DNA from: Candidatus Symbiobacter mobilis CR
GTDB taxonomy: Bacteria; Pseudomonadota; Gammaproteobacteria; Burkholderiales; Burkholderiaceae_C
Assembly (NCBI RefSeq): GCF_000477435.1
Contig: NC_022576.1
Location: forward strand, 620,001 to 684,000
Reading direction: 5' to 3'
Length of the DNA stretch: 64,000 nt
The position numbers and the translations under genes are program-made. This document shows, in pieces, positions 1 through 8,792 of this stretch. The notes below the pieces were generated by a model that saw nothing but the letters and a program-made list of their open reading frames with translations, did not search any database and was not told the DNA's origin. Numbering within the stretch: the first letter of the stretch is position 1; every line of letters begins with the position of its first letter.

Positions 1-2
1 AG

Positions 3-914
3 CACACCGTGACCACCGGCCAGACCTTCGACGACGGCGTACTCGAAGAACTCTGGGAAGACACACGCGGCCAGCCTTGGCTAGTCAATGCGCTGGCTTT
101 CGAGGCCTGCTTTCGACTGCCTGCGTTGCGCGACCGTTCCTGCCCTGTCACGCTCGAACATCTGCGCCAAGCCCGCGAGCGGTTGATTCTGCGTTGCGAT
201 ACCCATCTCGACCAACTCGCCGACAAGCTGCGCGAACCGCGTGTGCGCAGCGTCATCGAGCCAATCATTGCCAGCGAAAGCGGCAGCGTCGATCTGCCCG
301 ACGACGATATTCAGTATTGCCGAGACCTTGGCCTGCTTGCCCCAGGGCGGCCTTTGTCCATTGCCAACCGGATTTACCGCGAAATCATCCCGCGCCAGCT
401 TACCTGGAGCACGCAGGAAACAATGGCACAGGAAACGGCTTGGTACGTTCGTGCCAACGGTCGCCTCGATATGGTGGCACTGCTTACCGCCTTCCAACAG
501 TTCTTCCGCGAACATTCCGAGAGCTGGCTGGACCGCTACGCCTACAAGGAAGCAGGCCCCCAGCTTTTGCTGCAAGCCTTTTTGCAGCGCGTCGTCAATG
601 GCGGAGGGCGCATCGCCCGCGAATACGGCCTCGGGATGGGGCGCACCGACCTGTTTTTGCAATGGCCGCTCACCCCGCAAGGCTTTGTCGGCCCACTGCA
701 GCGCGTCGTGCTCGAACTCAAAGTGCTGCACAGCACCCGCCAGTACACCTTGGAGCAAGGCATGGCGCAAATCACCCGCTATGGCGACCAATGCGGCGCA
801 GACGAAGCGCACCTGCTGCTCTTCGACCGCAACCCGCATATTCCCTGGGAACAAAAGCTCTACCGCAGCGAACATCATCATGCGGGCAGGGCAGTGATGG
901 CATGGGGGATGTAG
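3..914 (+). CDS. C-terminal part of ATPase/PD-(D/E)XK-like protein (copy 1, cut by window edge)
   Basis: The reading frame is open from the window edge, so only the last ~303 residues are present; a GTG at position 9 is internal, because the codons before it (His-Thr) match the paralogue at 917-2518. The C-terminus carries a PD-(D/E)XK-like core: a GMGRTDLFL segment followed by VLELKV. This copy is nearly identical to copy 2 over roughly its first 85 residues and last 150 residues, but diverges in the middle (about 262-480). It stops two bases before the copy 2 start codon, so the two are probably co-transcribed. By analogy with ATPase-nuclease fusions of this architecture it may act on DNA, perhaps in defence, but no specific function can be assigned. 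Confidence 0.75.
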   Translation, partial: HTVTTGQTFDDGVLEELWEDTRGQPWLVNALAFEACFRLPALRDRSCPVTLEHLRQARERLILRCDTHLDQLADKLREPRVRSVIEPIIASESGSVDLPDDDIQYCRDLGLLAPGRPLSIANRIYREIIPRQLTWSTQETMAQETAWYVRANGRLDMVALLTAFQQFFREHSESWLDRYAYKEAGPQLLLQAFLQRVVNGGGRIAREYGLGMGRTDLFLQWPLTPQGFVGPLQRVVLELKVLHSTRQYTLEQGMAQITRYGDQCGADEAHLLLFDRNPHIPWEQKLYRSEHHHAGRAVMAWGM

Positions 915-916
915 AG

Positions 917-2518
917 ATGGAACGCTTTTTTAATACTGCTGGCCCGAATCAACCCGCACTGCACTACACCCTGCCGCCGTTGGAGCGGGTGGATTGGGCG
1001 GAGTTGTCCTGGTTGATCGACGCGCAGCGGTACTTTGTGCTCCATGCGCCGCGCCAGACGGGCAAGACCGGGCTGTTGCTCCATTTGGCGCAGCAGCTCA
1101 ATGAGACAGGGCGCTACCGGGCGCTCTACGTCAACATCGAAGCCGCGCAAGCTGCGCGCAATGATGTCGGGGCAGCGATGGGTACTGTGCTCGGCGCTTT
1201 TGCCAGCGCTGCGGACGTGTACTGGAACGACGCCGCCTTGTGCGCCTGGACGCGCGACGTAGCCACCACGGGGGAACGCGGCGATGCCCTGCGCCGCGTT
1301 CTGGAACACTGGGCACGGCTATCGCCAGTGCCGCTCGTGCTATTCGTCGACGAAGCCGATGCCCTGGTTGGCGATGCCTTGGTGTCCCTGCTGCGCCAGA
1401 TTCGCGCCGGGTACGCACAGCGGCCTACGGCATTCCCCCACAGCATGGTGCTTTGCGGCGTTCGCGATGTGCGCGACTACCGCATTCACCGTAGCGATGG
1501 CGAGGTCATTACCGGCGGGAGCGCTTTCAACATCAAGAGCGAGTCGATCCGCCTTGGCGATTTCACCCAGGCCCAGATGGCCGCGCTGCTGGCACAGCAC
1601 ACCGAGACAACTGGCCAGACCTTCGACGACGGCGTACTCGAAGAACTCTGGGAAGACACACGCGGCCAGCCTTGGCTAGTCAATGCGCTGGCTTTCGAGG
1701 CCTGCTTTCGCCTGCCTGCGTTGCGCGACCGTTCCTGCCCCGTCACGCTCGAACACTTGCGCCAGGCCCGCGAGCGGTTGATTCTGCGTTGCGACACCCA
1801 TCTCGACCAACTCGCCGACAAGCTGCGCGAACCGCGTGTGCGCAGCGTCATCGAGCCTGTGCTGCAAGGGGAAGACTTGCCCACCGACGTGGGCGACGAC
1901 AACCGGCAATACTGCATCGATCTGGGCTTGCTGGCGCGGCGTGACGGCGCGCTTGTCGTCGCCAACCGCATCTACCGCGAGGTGCTGCCCCGCACGCTTA
2001 CTTCTGTGCTGCAAGACAGCCTGCAAGGCCACGCCGAACCCCGCTGGTACGTTCGCGCCGACGGCCGCATCGATATGGTGGCCCTGCTCACCGCCTTCCA
2101 ACAGTTCTTCCGCGAGCATTCCGAGAGCTGGCTCGACCGCTACTCCTACAAGGAAGCAGGCCCCCAGCTTTTGCTGCAAGCCTTTTTGCAGCGCGTCGTC
2201 AATGGGGGAGGGCGCATCGCCCGCGAATACGGCCTCGGGATGGGGCGCACCGACTTGTTTTTGCAATGGCCGCTCACCCCGCAAGGCTTTGTCGGCCCAC
2301 TGCAGCGCGTCGTGCTCGAACTCAAAGTGCTGCACAGCACCCGCCAGTACACCTTGGAGCAAGGCATGGCGCAAATCACCCGCTATGGCGACCAATGCGG
2401 CGCAGACGAAGCGCACCTGCTGCTCTTCGACCGCAACCCCCACGTGCCCTGGGAACAAAAGCTCTACCGCAGCGAACATCACCATGCGGGCAGGGCAGTA
2501 ATGGCATGGGGGATGTAG
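917..2518 (+). CDS. AAA ATPase with C-terminal PD-(D/E)XK-like domain (copy 2, complete)
   Basis: This 533-residue protein starts at an ATG two bases after the copy 1 stop; the open frame runs further upstream only as a shadow of copy 1. Visible parts are an N-terminal P-loop (RQTGKTGLLL, residues ~50), a Walker B motif (LVLFVDEADAL, ~140), a helical/winged region, and a C-terminal nuclease-like core with GRTDLFL and VLELKV. The layout resembles the AAA-like ATPase plus PD-(D/E)XK fusions that are common in environmental bacteria and mostly uncharacterised. It is a tandem paralogue of the preceding gene. It ends 42 bp before lolC/E and has no evident functional link to it. Domain calls are fairly firm; the biological role is unknown. 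Confidence 0.8.
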   Translation: MERFFNTAGPNQPALHYTLPPLERVDWAELSWLIDAQRYFVLHAPRQTGKTGLLLHLAQQLNETGRYRALYVNIEAAQAARNDVGAAMGTVLGAFASAADVYWNDAALCAWTRDVATTGERGDALRRVLEHWARLSPVPLVLFVDEADALVGDALVSLLRQIRAGYAQRPTAFPHSMVLCGVRDVRDYRIHRSDGEVITGGSAFNIKSESIRLGDFTQAQMAALLAQHTETTGQTFDDGVLEELWEDTRGQPWLVNALAFEACFRLPALRDRSCPVTLEHLRQARERLILRCDTHLDQLADKLREPRVRSVIEPVLQGEDLPTDVGDDNRQYCIDLGLLARRDGALVVANRIYREVLPRTLTSVLQDSLQGHAEPRWYVRADGRIDMVALLTAFQQFFREHSESWLDRYSYKEAGPQLLLQAFLQRVVNGGGRIAREYGLGMGRTDLFLQWPLTPQGFVGPLQRVVLELKVLHSTRQYTLEQGMAQITRYGDQCGADEAHLLLFDRNPHVPWEQKLYRSEHHHAGRAVMAWGM

Positions 2519-2560
2519 GGGGCGCATCGGCATATCCCCCCCCGTGCCACAATTCCTGCC

Positions 2561-3814
2561 ATGCAGCTTCCTTTTGAATGGGTTTTGGGCTGGCGCTACA
2601 CGCGCACTAGCCGAACCACCGGGAACGACGCTTTCCTCTCCTTCATCTCCGGCGCGTCGATGCTGGGGATTGCGCTGGGTGTCGCCGCGCTGATCATCGT
2701 GCTCAGCGTCATGAACGGCTTTCAGAAGGAGGTGCGTGACCGCATGCTTGCCGTCGTTGCGCATATCGAGCTGCTCTCGGCGGACGGTGCCGCGCTGCCG
2801 GATGTTCGCAGCACCATAGCCCAAGCCATGGCGCATCCGCAGGTCGCCGCAGCAGCGCCGTTCATCGCCGCGCAGGCGCTGTTAGTCCGGGCGGACGGCA
2901 CCCAAGGCGCCATCGTTCGTGGCATCGACCCCGTGCGGGAACCGCAAGTGGCAGACATGGCTGCCGGGCTGGGCACCGCCTTGCACGGGCTGCAAGCCGG
3001 TGGATATGGCGTGGTGCTGGGTAGCGAATTGGCGCGGCGCCTGGGGGTCGAGGCAGGGGGTCGTGTCACGCTTGTGTCGCCCGGCGGGCAGATGACCCCG
3101 GCGGGGGTCGTTCCAAGGATCAAGCAGATGACTGTCGTCGGCACCTTCGATTCCGGCCACTTTGAATACGACTCTGCGTTGGCGCTGCTGCATATCGACG
3201 ATGCCGCACGCATCTTCCGTATTGCCGGCCCCAGCGGGGTGCGGCTGCGGCTCCACGATCTGCACCGTGCGCACGTGGTGGCGCAGCAGTTGCAGCAGAC
3301 GCTCACCGGCCCGCTGCGCATCAGCGACTGGACGCGCCAGAACCGCACCTGGTTCATCGCAGTGCAGGTCGAAAAGCGGATGATGTTCCTGATCCTGACC
3401 CTGATCGTCGCCGTCGCGGCGTTCAATCTCGTCAGCTCCCTCGTCATGACCGTCAACGACAAGCGCTCCGAAATCGCCATCCTGCGCACGCTGGGCGCCA
3501 GTCCGGCCAGCGTGATGGGCATCTTTGTCGTGCAAGGCGCGCTGGTCGGGGTGTTGGGAACGCTGAGCGGGCTGGCACTGGGCTTGGGGGTGGCGTGGAA
3601 TATCGATGTCATCGTTCCGGCCATCGAACGGCTTTTTGACGCGCATTTCCTGCCGCAGGAGATTTATCTGATCCACCAGATGCCCTCTGACCCCCAGGCG
3701 GGCGACATCGTCCCTATCACCCTGATTTCGCTGGCGCTCGCTTTCGTCGCCACCCTGTACCCAAGCTGGCGGGCCAGCCAGGTCGATCCTGCACAAGCGC
3801 TACGGCATGAATAG
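2561..3814 (+). CDS. lolC: Lipoprotein-releasing ABC permease LolC/LolE family
   Basis: The 417-residue protein has the LolC/E layout: an N-terminal transmembrane segment after the conserved WRYTRTS start ([19 protein letters not shown]), a large periplasmic domain, and three C-terminal membrane segments with the FtsX-like region ([20 protein letters not shown]). With LolD it forms the inner-membrane complex that hands outer-membrane lipoproteins to LolA. Only one permease gene is present here, directly before lolD; many betaproteobacteria use a single LolC/E-type (LolF-like) subunit as a homodimer, so C versus E cannot be decided. The start ATG has no clear Shine-Dalgarno sequence. The 3' end overlaps lolD by 8 bp, indicating coupled translation. 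Confidence 0.93.
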   Translation: MQLPFEWVLGWRYTRTSRTTGNDAFLSFISGASMLGIALGVAALIIVLSVMNGFQKEVRDRMLAVVAHIELLSADGAALPDVRSTIAQAMAHPQVAAAAPFIAAQALLVRADGTQGAIVRGIDPVREPQVADMAAGLGTALHGLQAGGYGVVLGSELARRLGVEAGGRVTLVSPGGQMTPAGVVPRIKQMTVVGTFDSGHFEYDSALALLHIDDAARIFRIAGPSGVRLRLHDLHRAHVVAQQLQQTLTGPLRISDWTRQNRTWFIAVQVEKRMMFLILTLIVAVAAFNLVSSLVMTVNDKRSEIAILRTLGASPASVMGIFVVQGALVGVLGTLSGLALGLGVAWNIDVIVPAIERLFDAHFLPQEIYLIHQMPSDPQAGDIVPITLISLALAFVATLYPSWRASQVDPAQALRHE

Positions 3815-4538
3815 CGCGATGGCTAGTACATACAGTAACTACGACACGATCAGCGAAAGCACCGAAGTCGTGCTGTCCGCACGCGGGCTGGCACGGCGTT
3901 TCGACGACGGCAAGCTCGACGTGCTTGTTCTGCAAGGGATTGATCTCGACGTCTACGTTGGCCAGACGCTCGCTATCGTCGGTGCTTCGGGTTCGGGCAA
4001 AAGCACTTTGCTGCATCTGCTGGGGGGACTGGATACGCCGACGGCGGGCAAGGTGCTCGTGCAAGGGCAGGATCTGGCGGAGATGGGCGAATCCGAACGC
4101 GGGCGGTGGCGTAACCGCCATCTGGGCTTCGTCTACCAGTTTCACCATCTGCTGCCCGAGCTGGATGCGATCGACAACGTTGCGCTGCCGCTGTGGATTG
4201 GCCGACGCGATAGGGCAGAGGCTGCGCGCACCGCGCAGGAAATGCTCGGCAAAGTCGGGTTGGAACAGCGGTTGCACCATCGCCCGGGGGAGTTGTCCGG
4301 CGGGGAGCGCCAGCGCGTTGCCATTGCACGGGCCTTGGTGACGTCACCCGTCTGCGTGTTGGCCGACGAACCCACCGGCAATCTCGACCGCAACACGGCC
4401 CTGGGTGTTTTTGGCCGGATGCTCGAACTGGCGCGGACGCAGGGAACCGCCTTCGTACTTGCCACGCACGACGAAAGCCTCGCCACCCGTTGCGACCGCT
4501 GCCTGCATCTGGTGCAGGGCGCCCTGCAAAAGTGCTGA
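3807..4538 (+). CDS. lolD: Lipoprotein-releasing system ATP-binding protein LolD
   Basis: This 243-residue ABC ATPase has Walker A (GASGSGKST), the signature ([15 protein letters not shown]), Walker B ([13 protein letters not shown]) and the H-loop (LATHDES). It powers lipoprotein extraction by the LolC/E permease encoded immediately upstream. The ATG at 3807 overlaps the permease stop by 8 bp; an ATG at 3822 would give a product five residues shorter and is an alternative. The length and the DEPTGNLD Walker B are typical of the LolD/MacB/FtsE group, and the permease neighbour makes LolD the right choice. Confidence 0.95.
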   Translation: MNSAMASTYSNYDTISESTEVVLSARGLARRFDDGKLDVLVLQGIDLDVYVGQTLAIVGASGSGKSTLLHLLGGLDTPTAGKVLVQGQDLAEMGESERGRWRNRHLGFVYQFHHLLPELDAIDNVALPLWIGRRDRAEAARTAQEMLGKVGLEQRLHHRPGELSGGERQRVAIARALVTSPVCVLADEPTGNLDRNTALGVFGRMLELARTQGTAFVLATHDESLATRCDRCLHLVQGALQKC

Positions 4539-4553
4539 GCGGGTGTACGGGCC

Positions 4554-5384
4554 TTGTGGGTCGACGTGCATTGCCACGGTGGGGAACCCCCTGACGTCGC
4601 GCGAGGGGAACGCATCCACCGGGTGCTTTCTGCATGGGATGTAGCCAGCTTCGCGACCGTGCGCGCCATGGCGCACGCCACTGGCGCCAGCTACACGTTG
4701 GGCATCCATCCGCTGTATGTATCCCGCTCCCCCGACGAGGCCCTGGACGAGCTGGAACGGGAACTGGAACGCGCTGTGAACGACCCCGCCCTGGTTGCGG
4801 TGGGGGAAATCGGCCTGGATCGGTACGTCGCAGCCGAAATCACCCCATCGGCCTACGCACGACAGCAGTGCTTTCTACAACGGCAACTCGCGTTGGCCCG
4901 TCAGCATGATTTGTCGGTAGTGCTGCACTCCCGCCGTGCGGTGGATGATGTGGCTGCTGCCTTGCGCCGGGGTTCGCCCCAAGGTTGGCGCGGCGTGGCC
5001 CATGCGTTTGCGGGGAGCGCGCAACAGGCGCGAACCCTGGTGGGGCTTGGGCTGAAGCTAGGGTTTGGCGGCGCTTTCACCTACACCCGCGCATTGCGTT
5101 TGCGGCGGCTGGCGCAGGAATTGGCGCTCGACGATATCGTTCTGGAAACCGACGCGCCCGACATGCCCCCGCAGTGGATCACCCCTGGTGCTTCCTGTGG
5201 CGCTTCCTGTAGCAACTCCGATGGCGCTCCAGATGGCACTCCATACAGCAGCGCGGAACTTCCCCGCATCGGTCAGGCACTGGCTGCATTGCGCGGGGAT
5301 AGCGTCGCGCACATCGCGCAGGTGACTACGCGCAATGCGCTGTGGGCTTTGCCACGGTTGGGCCGCACAGTAGATGTCCGATAA
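4554..5384 (+). CDS. tatD: TatD family metal-dependent hydrolase
   Basis: This 276-residue TIM-barrel hydrolase starts at a TTG (no in-frame ATG lies between the lolD stop and the first conserved motif). It shows the metal-binding VDVHCH motif at the N-terminus, the VGEIGLDRY strand with its metal-ligand Glu, VVLHSRRA, GVAHAFAG, and the late VLETDAPDMPP with the catalytic Asp. TatD-family enzymes are 3'-5' DNases or deoxyribonuclease-like hydrolases in the cytoplasm. It follows lolD by 15 bp and is probably in the same transcript. A small insert rich in Gly, Ala, Cys and Ser (about 5190-5240, repeats of 'gcttcctgt') lies near the end and is unusual for the family. Which TatD paralogue this is (TatD, YcfH or YjjV type) is not certain. 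Confidence 0.85.
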   Translation: MWVDVHCHGGEPPDVARGERIHRVLSAWDVASFATVRAMAHATGASYTLGIHPLYVSRSPDEALDELERELERAVNDPALVAVGEIGLDRYVAAEITPSAYARQQCFLQRQLALARQHDLSVVLHSRRAVDDVAAALRRGSPQGWRGVAHAFAGSAQQARTLVGLGLKLGFGGAFTYTRALRLRRLAQELALDDIVLETDAPDMPPQWITPGASCGASCSNSDGAPDGTPYSSAELPRIGQALAALRGDSVAHIAQVTTRNALWALPRLGRTVDVR

Positions 5385-5399
5385 ATAAGGGCAGGAAAT

Positions 5400-8300
5400 A
5401 TGCCGAGAATCTTCGACAACATCGAAAAACCGCTATTGCCCGCCTTGCAGGAATCGCTGCAAGTTGCCGAGCGTGCTGACTTTTGCGTCGGGTATTTCAA
5501 CTTGCGCGGCTGGCGCCACCTTTCCGGGTATGTTGATCGGTGGGCAGGCGGCGAAGGCCAATGCTGCCGATTGCTGGTTGGCATGCATGTGACCCCCAGC
5601 GACGAGCTTAGGCAGGCCCTGCGCACACGCGAGGACGACGATCAGATCGACAACCAAACGGCGCAACAAGAAAAGCGCCGCATTGCGGAAGAATTTCGCC
5701 AACAACTGATCTTGGGCGTTCCAAGCAATGACGACGAAGCTGCACTGCGGCAACTTTCGGTGCAGATTCGTGCCAAGAAGCTGTTCGTCAAGGTCCATCT
5801 GCGCCACCCGCTGCACGCCAAGCTGTACTTGCTGCATCGGCAGGATGCCAACAATCCGGTCACAGGATTTCTGGGTAGCTCCAATCTGACACTCGCGGGC
5901 CTTGCCAAGCAGGGGGAGCTGAACGTCGATGTGTTGGAGCACGATGCCTGCAACAAGCTGATGGATTGGTTCGAGGATCGCTGGGGTGACCGCTGGTGCA
6001 TCGACATCTCCAAGGAACTGACCGACATCATCAACGAGAGTTGGGCAGGTGAACGTCTGGTGCCGCCCTATCACGTCTACCTCAAGATGGCCTTTCACCT
6101 GGCTCAGGAAGCGCGTGCCGGTCTTTCAGAGTTTCGGATCCCCTCCGTCTTTGGCGAAACGCTGTTCGACTTCCAGGTCGCTGCCGTCAAGATTGCCGCG
6201 CACCATCTGAACAAGCGCGGTGGCGTCCTGATCGGCGACGTGGTCGGACTGGGCAAATCGATGATGGCCACCGCCCTGGCCAAGATATTCGAGGACGATT
6301 ACCACACCGAAACGCTCATCATCTGCCCCAAGAACCTCGTTTCGATGTGGGAAGACTATGCCCACCGGTATCGCCTGCATGCCAAAGTACTGCCGTTATC
6401 CAAAGTACTGACCGAACTCCCGGAGAAAACCCGGCGTTACCGGCTGGTCCTCATTGATGAATCGCACAACCTGCGCAACAAGGAAGGCAAACGCTGGAAA
6501 GTCATCCGCGAATACATCAAGCGTAACGCCAGCCTGACTGTTCTGCTCTCGGCCACGCCTTACAACAAGACCTACCTCGACCTTTCCGCGCAACTGGCCT
6601 TGTTCCTACATGAAGATACCGACATCGGCATTCGCCCGGAAAAACTGCTGACCGAGTTGGGCGGCGAGCACGAATTCATCCGCCGTCATCAGTGTGGCGT
6701 GCGGTCGTTGGCGGCATTTGAGAAAAGCGAAATTCCCGATGACTGGCGCGATCTCATGCGCCTGTACATGGTGCGCCGCACACGCGGCTTCATCATGCAG
6801 CACTACGCCCGCGAAGACGAGCGCGGCAAATACCTGCTGTGCTCGGATGGCCGGAAATCCTACTTTCCGAAGCGTCTGCCCAAGAATCTCCGTTTCAAAA
6901 TCGATGATGCGAATCCGTCCGACCCCTACGCACGGTTTTATTGCGCCCCGGTGGTCCATGCGATCAACGAGCTAATGCTGCCGCGCTACGGCCTGGGCAA
7001 CTACATCGCGCCCAAGCCCAAGACACCGCCTACGGCACAACAGGCGAAGATCATCGAGGGGCTTTCGCGCGCGGGCACGCGCCTGATGGGCTTTTGCCGC
7101 ACCAATCTGTTCAAACGCCTGGAAAGTGCCGGCCCGGCATTCATCCTGTCCATTGAGCGTCACATCCTGCGTAACTTCATCGTTCTGCACGCAATCGAAA
7201 ACGGCCTAGACATCCCGCTGGGTACGCAGGGTGCCGAACTGCTGGATACACGCCATTACGATGAGGACCCCGATGGCCTGTTGGCTGATGACAATGGTGA
7301 CGATGACCATGACCATGACGTTACCGATCCGACAGCCACCAATGGCCTACGCACCGAGGCCGACTACCACGCCCGCGCTGCCAAGGCCTACAAGGCCTAC
7401 AGCGGTGCGCTGAAAAGCCGCTTCCAATGGCTTCCGGGAACACTGTTCACCAAGGAACTCGCCCAAGACCTGCTCACGGATGCGCAATCCTTGCTCCGGC
7501 TATTGCGTCTTTGTGGCGAGTGGAAGGCCGATGCAGATACCAAGCTGGCTGTACTCATCGAACTGATCAACCAGCGCCACCCCAAGGAAAAGCTGCTCGT
7601 CTTCACCCAATTTGCCGACACCGCCCGTTATCTCCAGGCACAGTTGGTCGCACGTGGTATCAAGCAGGTGGAGGAGGCCACCGGGCAGAGCGCAGACCCG
7701 ACTTCATTGGTCTGGCGTTTTTCGCCGGAATCGAACGGCAAGCGCGAGCAGATCAAAAAGGCCGATGAACTGCGTGTGCTGATTGCGACCGATGTGCTCT
7801 CCGAGGGCCAGAACTTGCAGGACGCGCACATCATCGTCAACTATGACCTGCCCTGGGCCATCATCCGCCTGATTCAACGTGCTGGCCGTGTCGACCGTAT
7901 CGGGCAGCAGTCTGACACCATCCTCTGCTATTCCTTCGTGCCGGCTGATGGCGTGGAACAGCTCATCAACCTGCGTGCCCGGGTCAAGCAACGCCTGATC
8001 GAAAACGCCGAGGTCGTAGGCTCTGACGAAAGCTTCTTCGATGATGACACGGATGAAGAATTGATCCGCGACCTATACACCGAGAAGAACGGCATCCTCG
8101 ACGACGACGGCGACACCGAGGTTGACCTGGCCTCCTACGCTTACCAGATATGGAAGAACGCCACAGATGCCGATCCATCGCTGGCATCCAAGATTGAGGC
8201 CATGCCCAACGTGGTGTATGCCACCAAGGCCCACGAGCACCATCCCGCATCGCCTCGGGGCGTGCTGGTCTATATGCGCACTGCCCACGGCAACGACGCG

Positions 8301-8792
8301 CTGGCCTGGATGGACGAGGCTGGCAAGCCGGTCACCCAGTCCCAGCTCACCATTCTGAAAGCAGCGGCCTGCGCGGCAAACACCCCGGCCCTGCCACGTA
8401 CCGAACATCACCACGCGCTCACGCAGCAAGGGCTGGCCCACATCGTTGAAGAAGAAAAATCCTTCGGCGGAGCGCTGGGCCGCCCCTCTGGCGCGCGCTG
8501 CAAGGCCTTCGAGCGACTCAAGCGGTATCGCAACGGCCTGGACGACAAGCGGGACTTGTGTACCACGGATGCCCATGTGCGCGAGATCGACCGCGCCCTG
8601 GAAGAGATGTACCGCTACCCCCTTTACCAGACCGCCACCGACACCTTGAAGCGCCAACTCAAGGCCGACATTGACGATCACAAGCTGGCTGCATTGATCC
8701 TGAACCTGCGCGAGGATGGCCGCCTGTGCATCATCACCGAAGATGAATACCAACGTGAGCCGAAACTCATCTGCACCCTGGGGCTGGCATGA
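5400..8792 (+). CDS. PLD-like nuclease fused to SNF2-family helicase (defence-like)
   Basis: This 1130-residue protein opens the defence-like operon. Residues ~130-190 form a phospholipase-D-like unit (HAKLYLLH, then GFLGSSNLTLAG), a single HKD-type half site. A full SNF2/DEAH-like helicase follows: motif I GDVVGLGKS (~278), motif II LIDESHN (~351), motif III LLSATPY (~382), and a C-terminal RecA lobe with VFTQFAD (~735), SEGQNLQ (~801) and QRAGRVDRIGQ (~826). An acidic, His/Asp-rich linker lies near residues 625-640. Such proteins couple DNA translocation to cleavage, and DISARM DrmD is a related SNF2 ATPase, but here the PLD part is fused. The stop overlaps the methylase start by 4 bp (ATGA). 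A restriction role is inferred from domains and context. Confidence 0.88.
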   Translation: MPRIFDNIEKPLLPALQESLQVAERADFCVGYFNLRGWRHLSGYVDRWAGGEGQCCRLLVGMHVTPSDELRQALRTREDDDQIDNQTAQQEKRRIAEEFRQQLILGVPSNDDEAALRQLSVQIRAKKLFVKVHLRHPLHAKLYLLHRQDANNPVTGFLGSSNLTLAGLAKQGELNVDVLEHDACNKLMDWFEDRWGDRWCIDISKELTDIINESWAGERLVPPYHVYLKMAFHLAQEARAGLSEFRIPSVFGETLFDFQVAAVKIAAHHLNKRGGVLIGDVVGLGKSMMATALAKIFEDDYHTETLIICPKNLVSMWEDYAHRYRLHAKVLPLSKVLTELPEKTRRYRLVLIDESHNLRNKEGKRWKVIREYIKRNASLTVLLSATPYNKTYLDLSAQLALFLHEDTDIGIRPEKLLTELGGEHEFIRRHQCGVRSLAAFEKSEIPDDWRDLMRLYMVRRTRGFIMQHYAREDERGKYLLCSDGRKSYFPKRLPKNLRFKIDDANPSDPYARFYCAPVVHAINELMLPRYGLGNYIAPKPKTPPTAQQAKIIEGLSRAGTRLMGFCRTNLFKRLESAGPAFILSIERHILRNFIVLHAIENGLDIPLGTQGAELLDTRHYDEDPDGLLADDNGDDDHDHDVTDPTATNGLRTEADYHARAAKAYKAYSGALKSRFQWLPGTLFTKELAQDLLTDAQSLLRLLRLCGEWKADADTKLAVLIELINQRHPKEKLLVFTQFADTARYLQAQLVARGIKQVEEATGQSADPTSLVWRFSPESNGKREQIKKADELRVLIATDVLSEGQNLQDAHIIVNYDLPWAIIRLIQRAGRVDRIGQQSDTILCYSFVPADGVEQLINLRARVKQRLIENAEVVGSDESFFDDDTDEELIRDLYTEKNGILDDDGDTEVDLASYAYQIWKNATDADPSLASKIEAMPNVVYATKAHEHHPASPRGVLVYMRTAHGNDALAWMDEAGKPVTQSQLTILKAAACAANTPALPRTEHHHALTQQGLAHIVEEEKSFGGALGRPSGARCKAFERLKRYRNGLDDKRDLCTTDAHVREIDRALEEMYRYPLYQTATDTLKRQLKADIDDHKLAALILNLREDGRLCIITEDEYQREPKLICTLGLA

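Noticed and set aside
77..916. N-terminal extension of the copy 2 ATPase gene back to position 77
   Set aside because: The extension reads copy 1 in another frame; copy 1 has clear protein similarity to copy 2 in its own frame, and the ATG at 917 fits.
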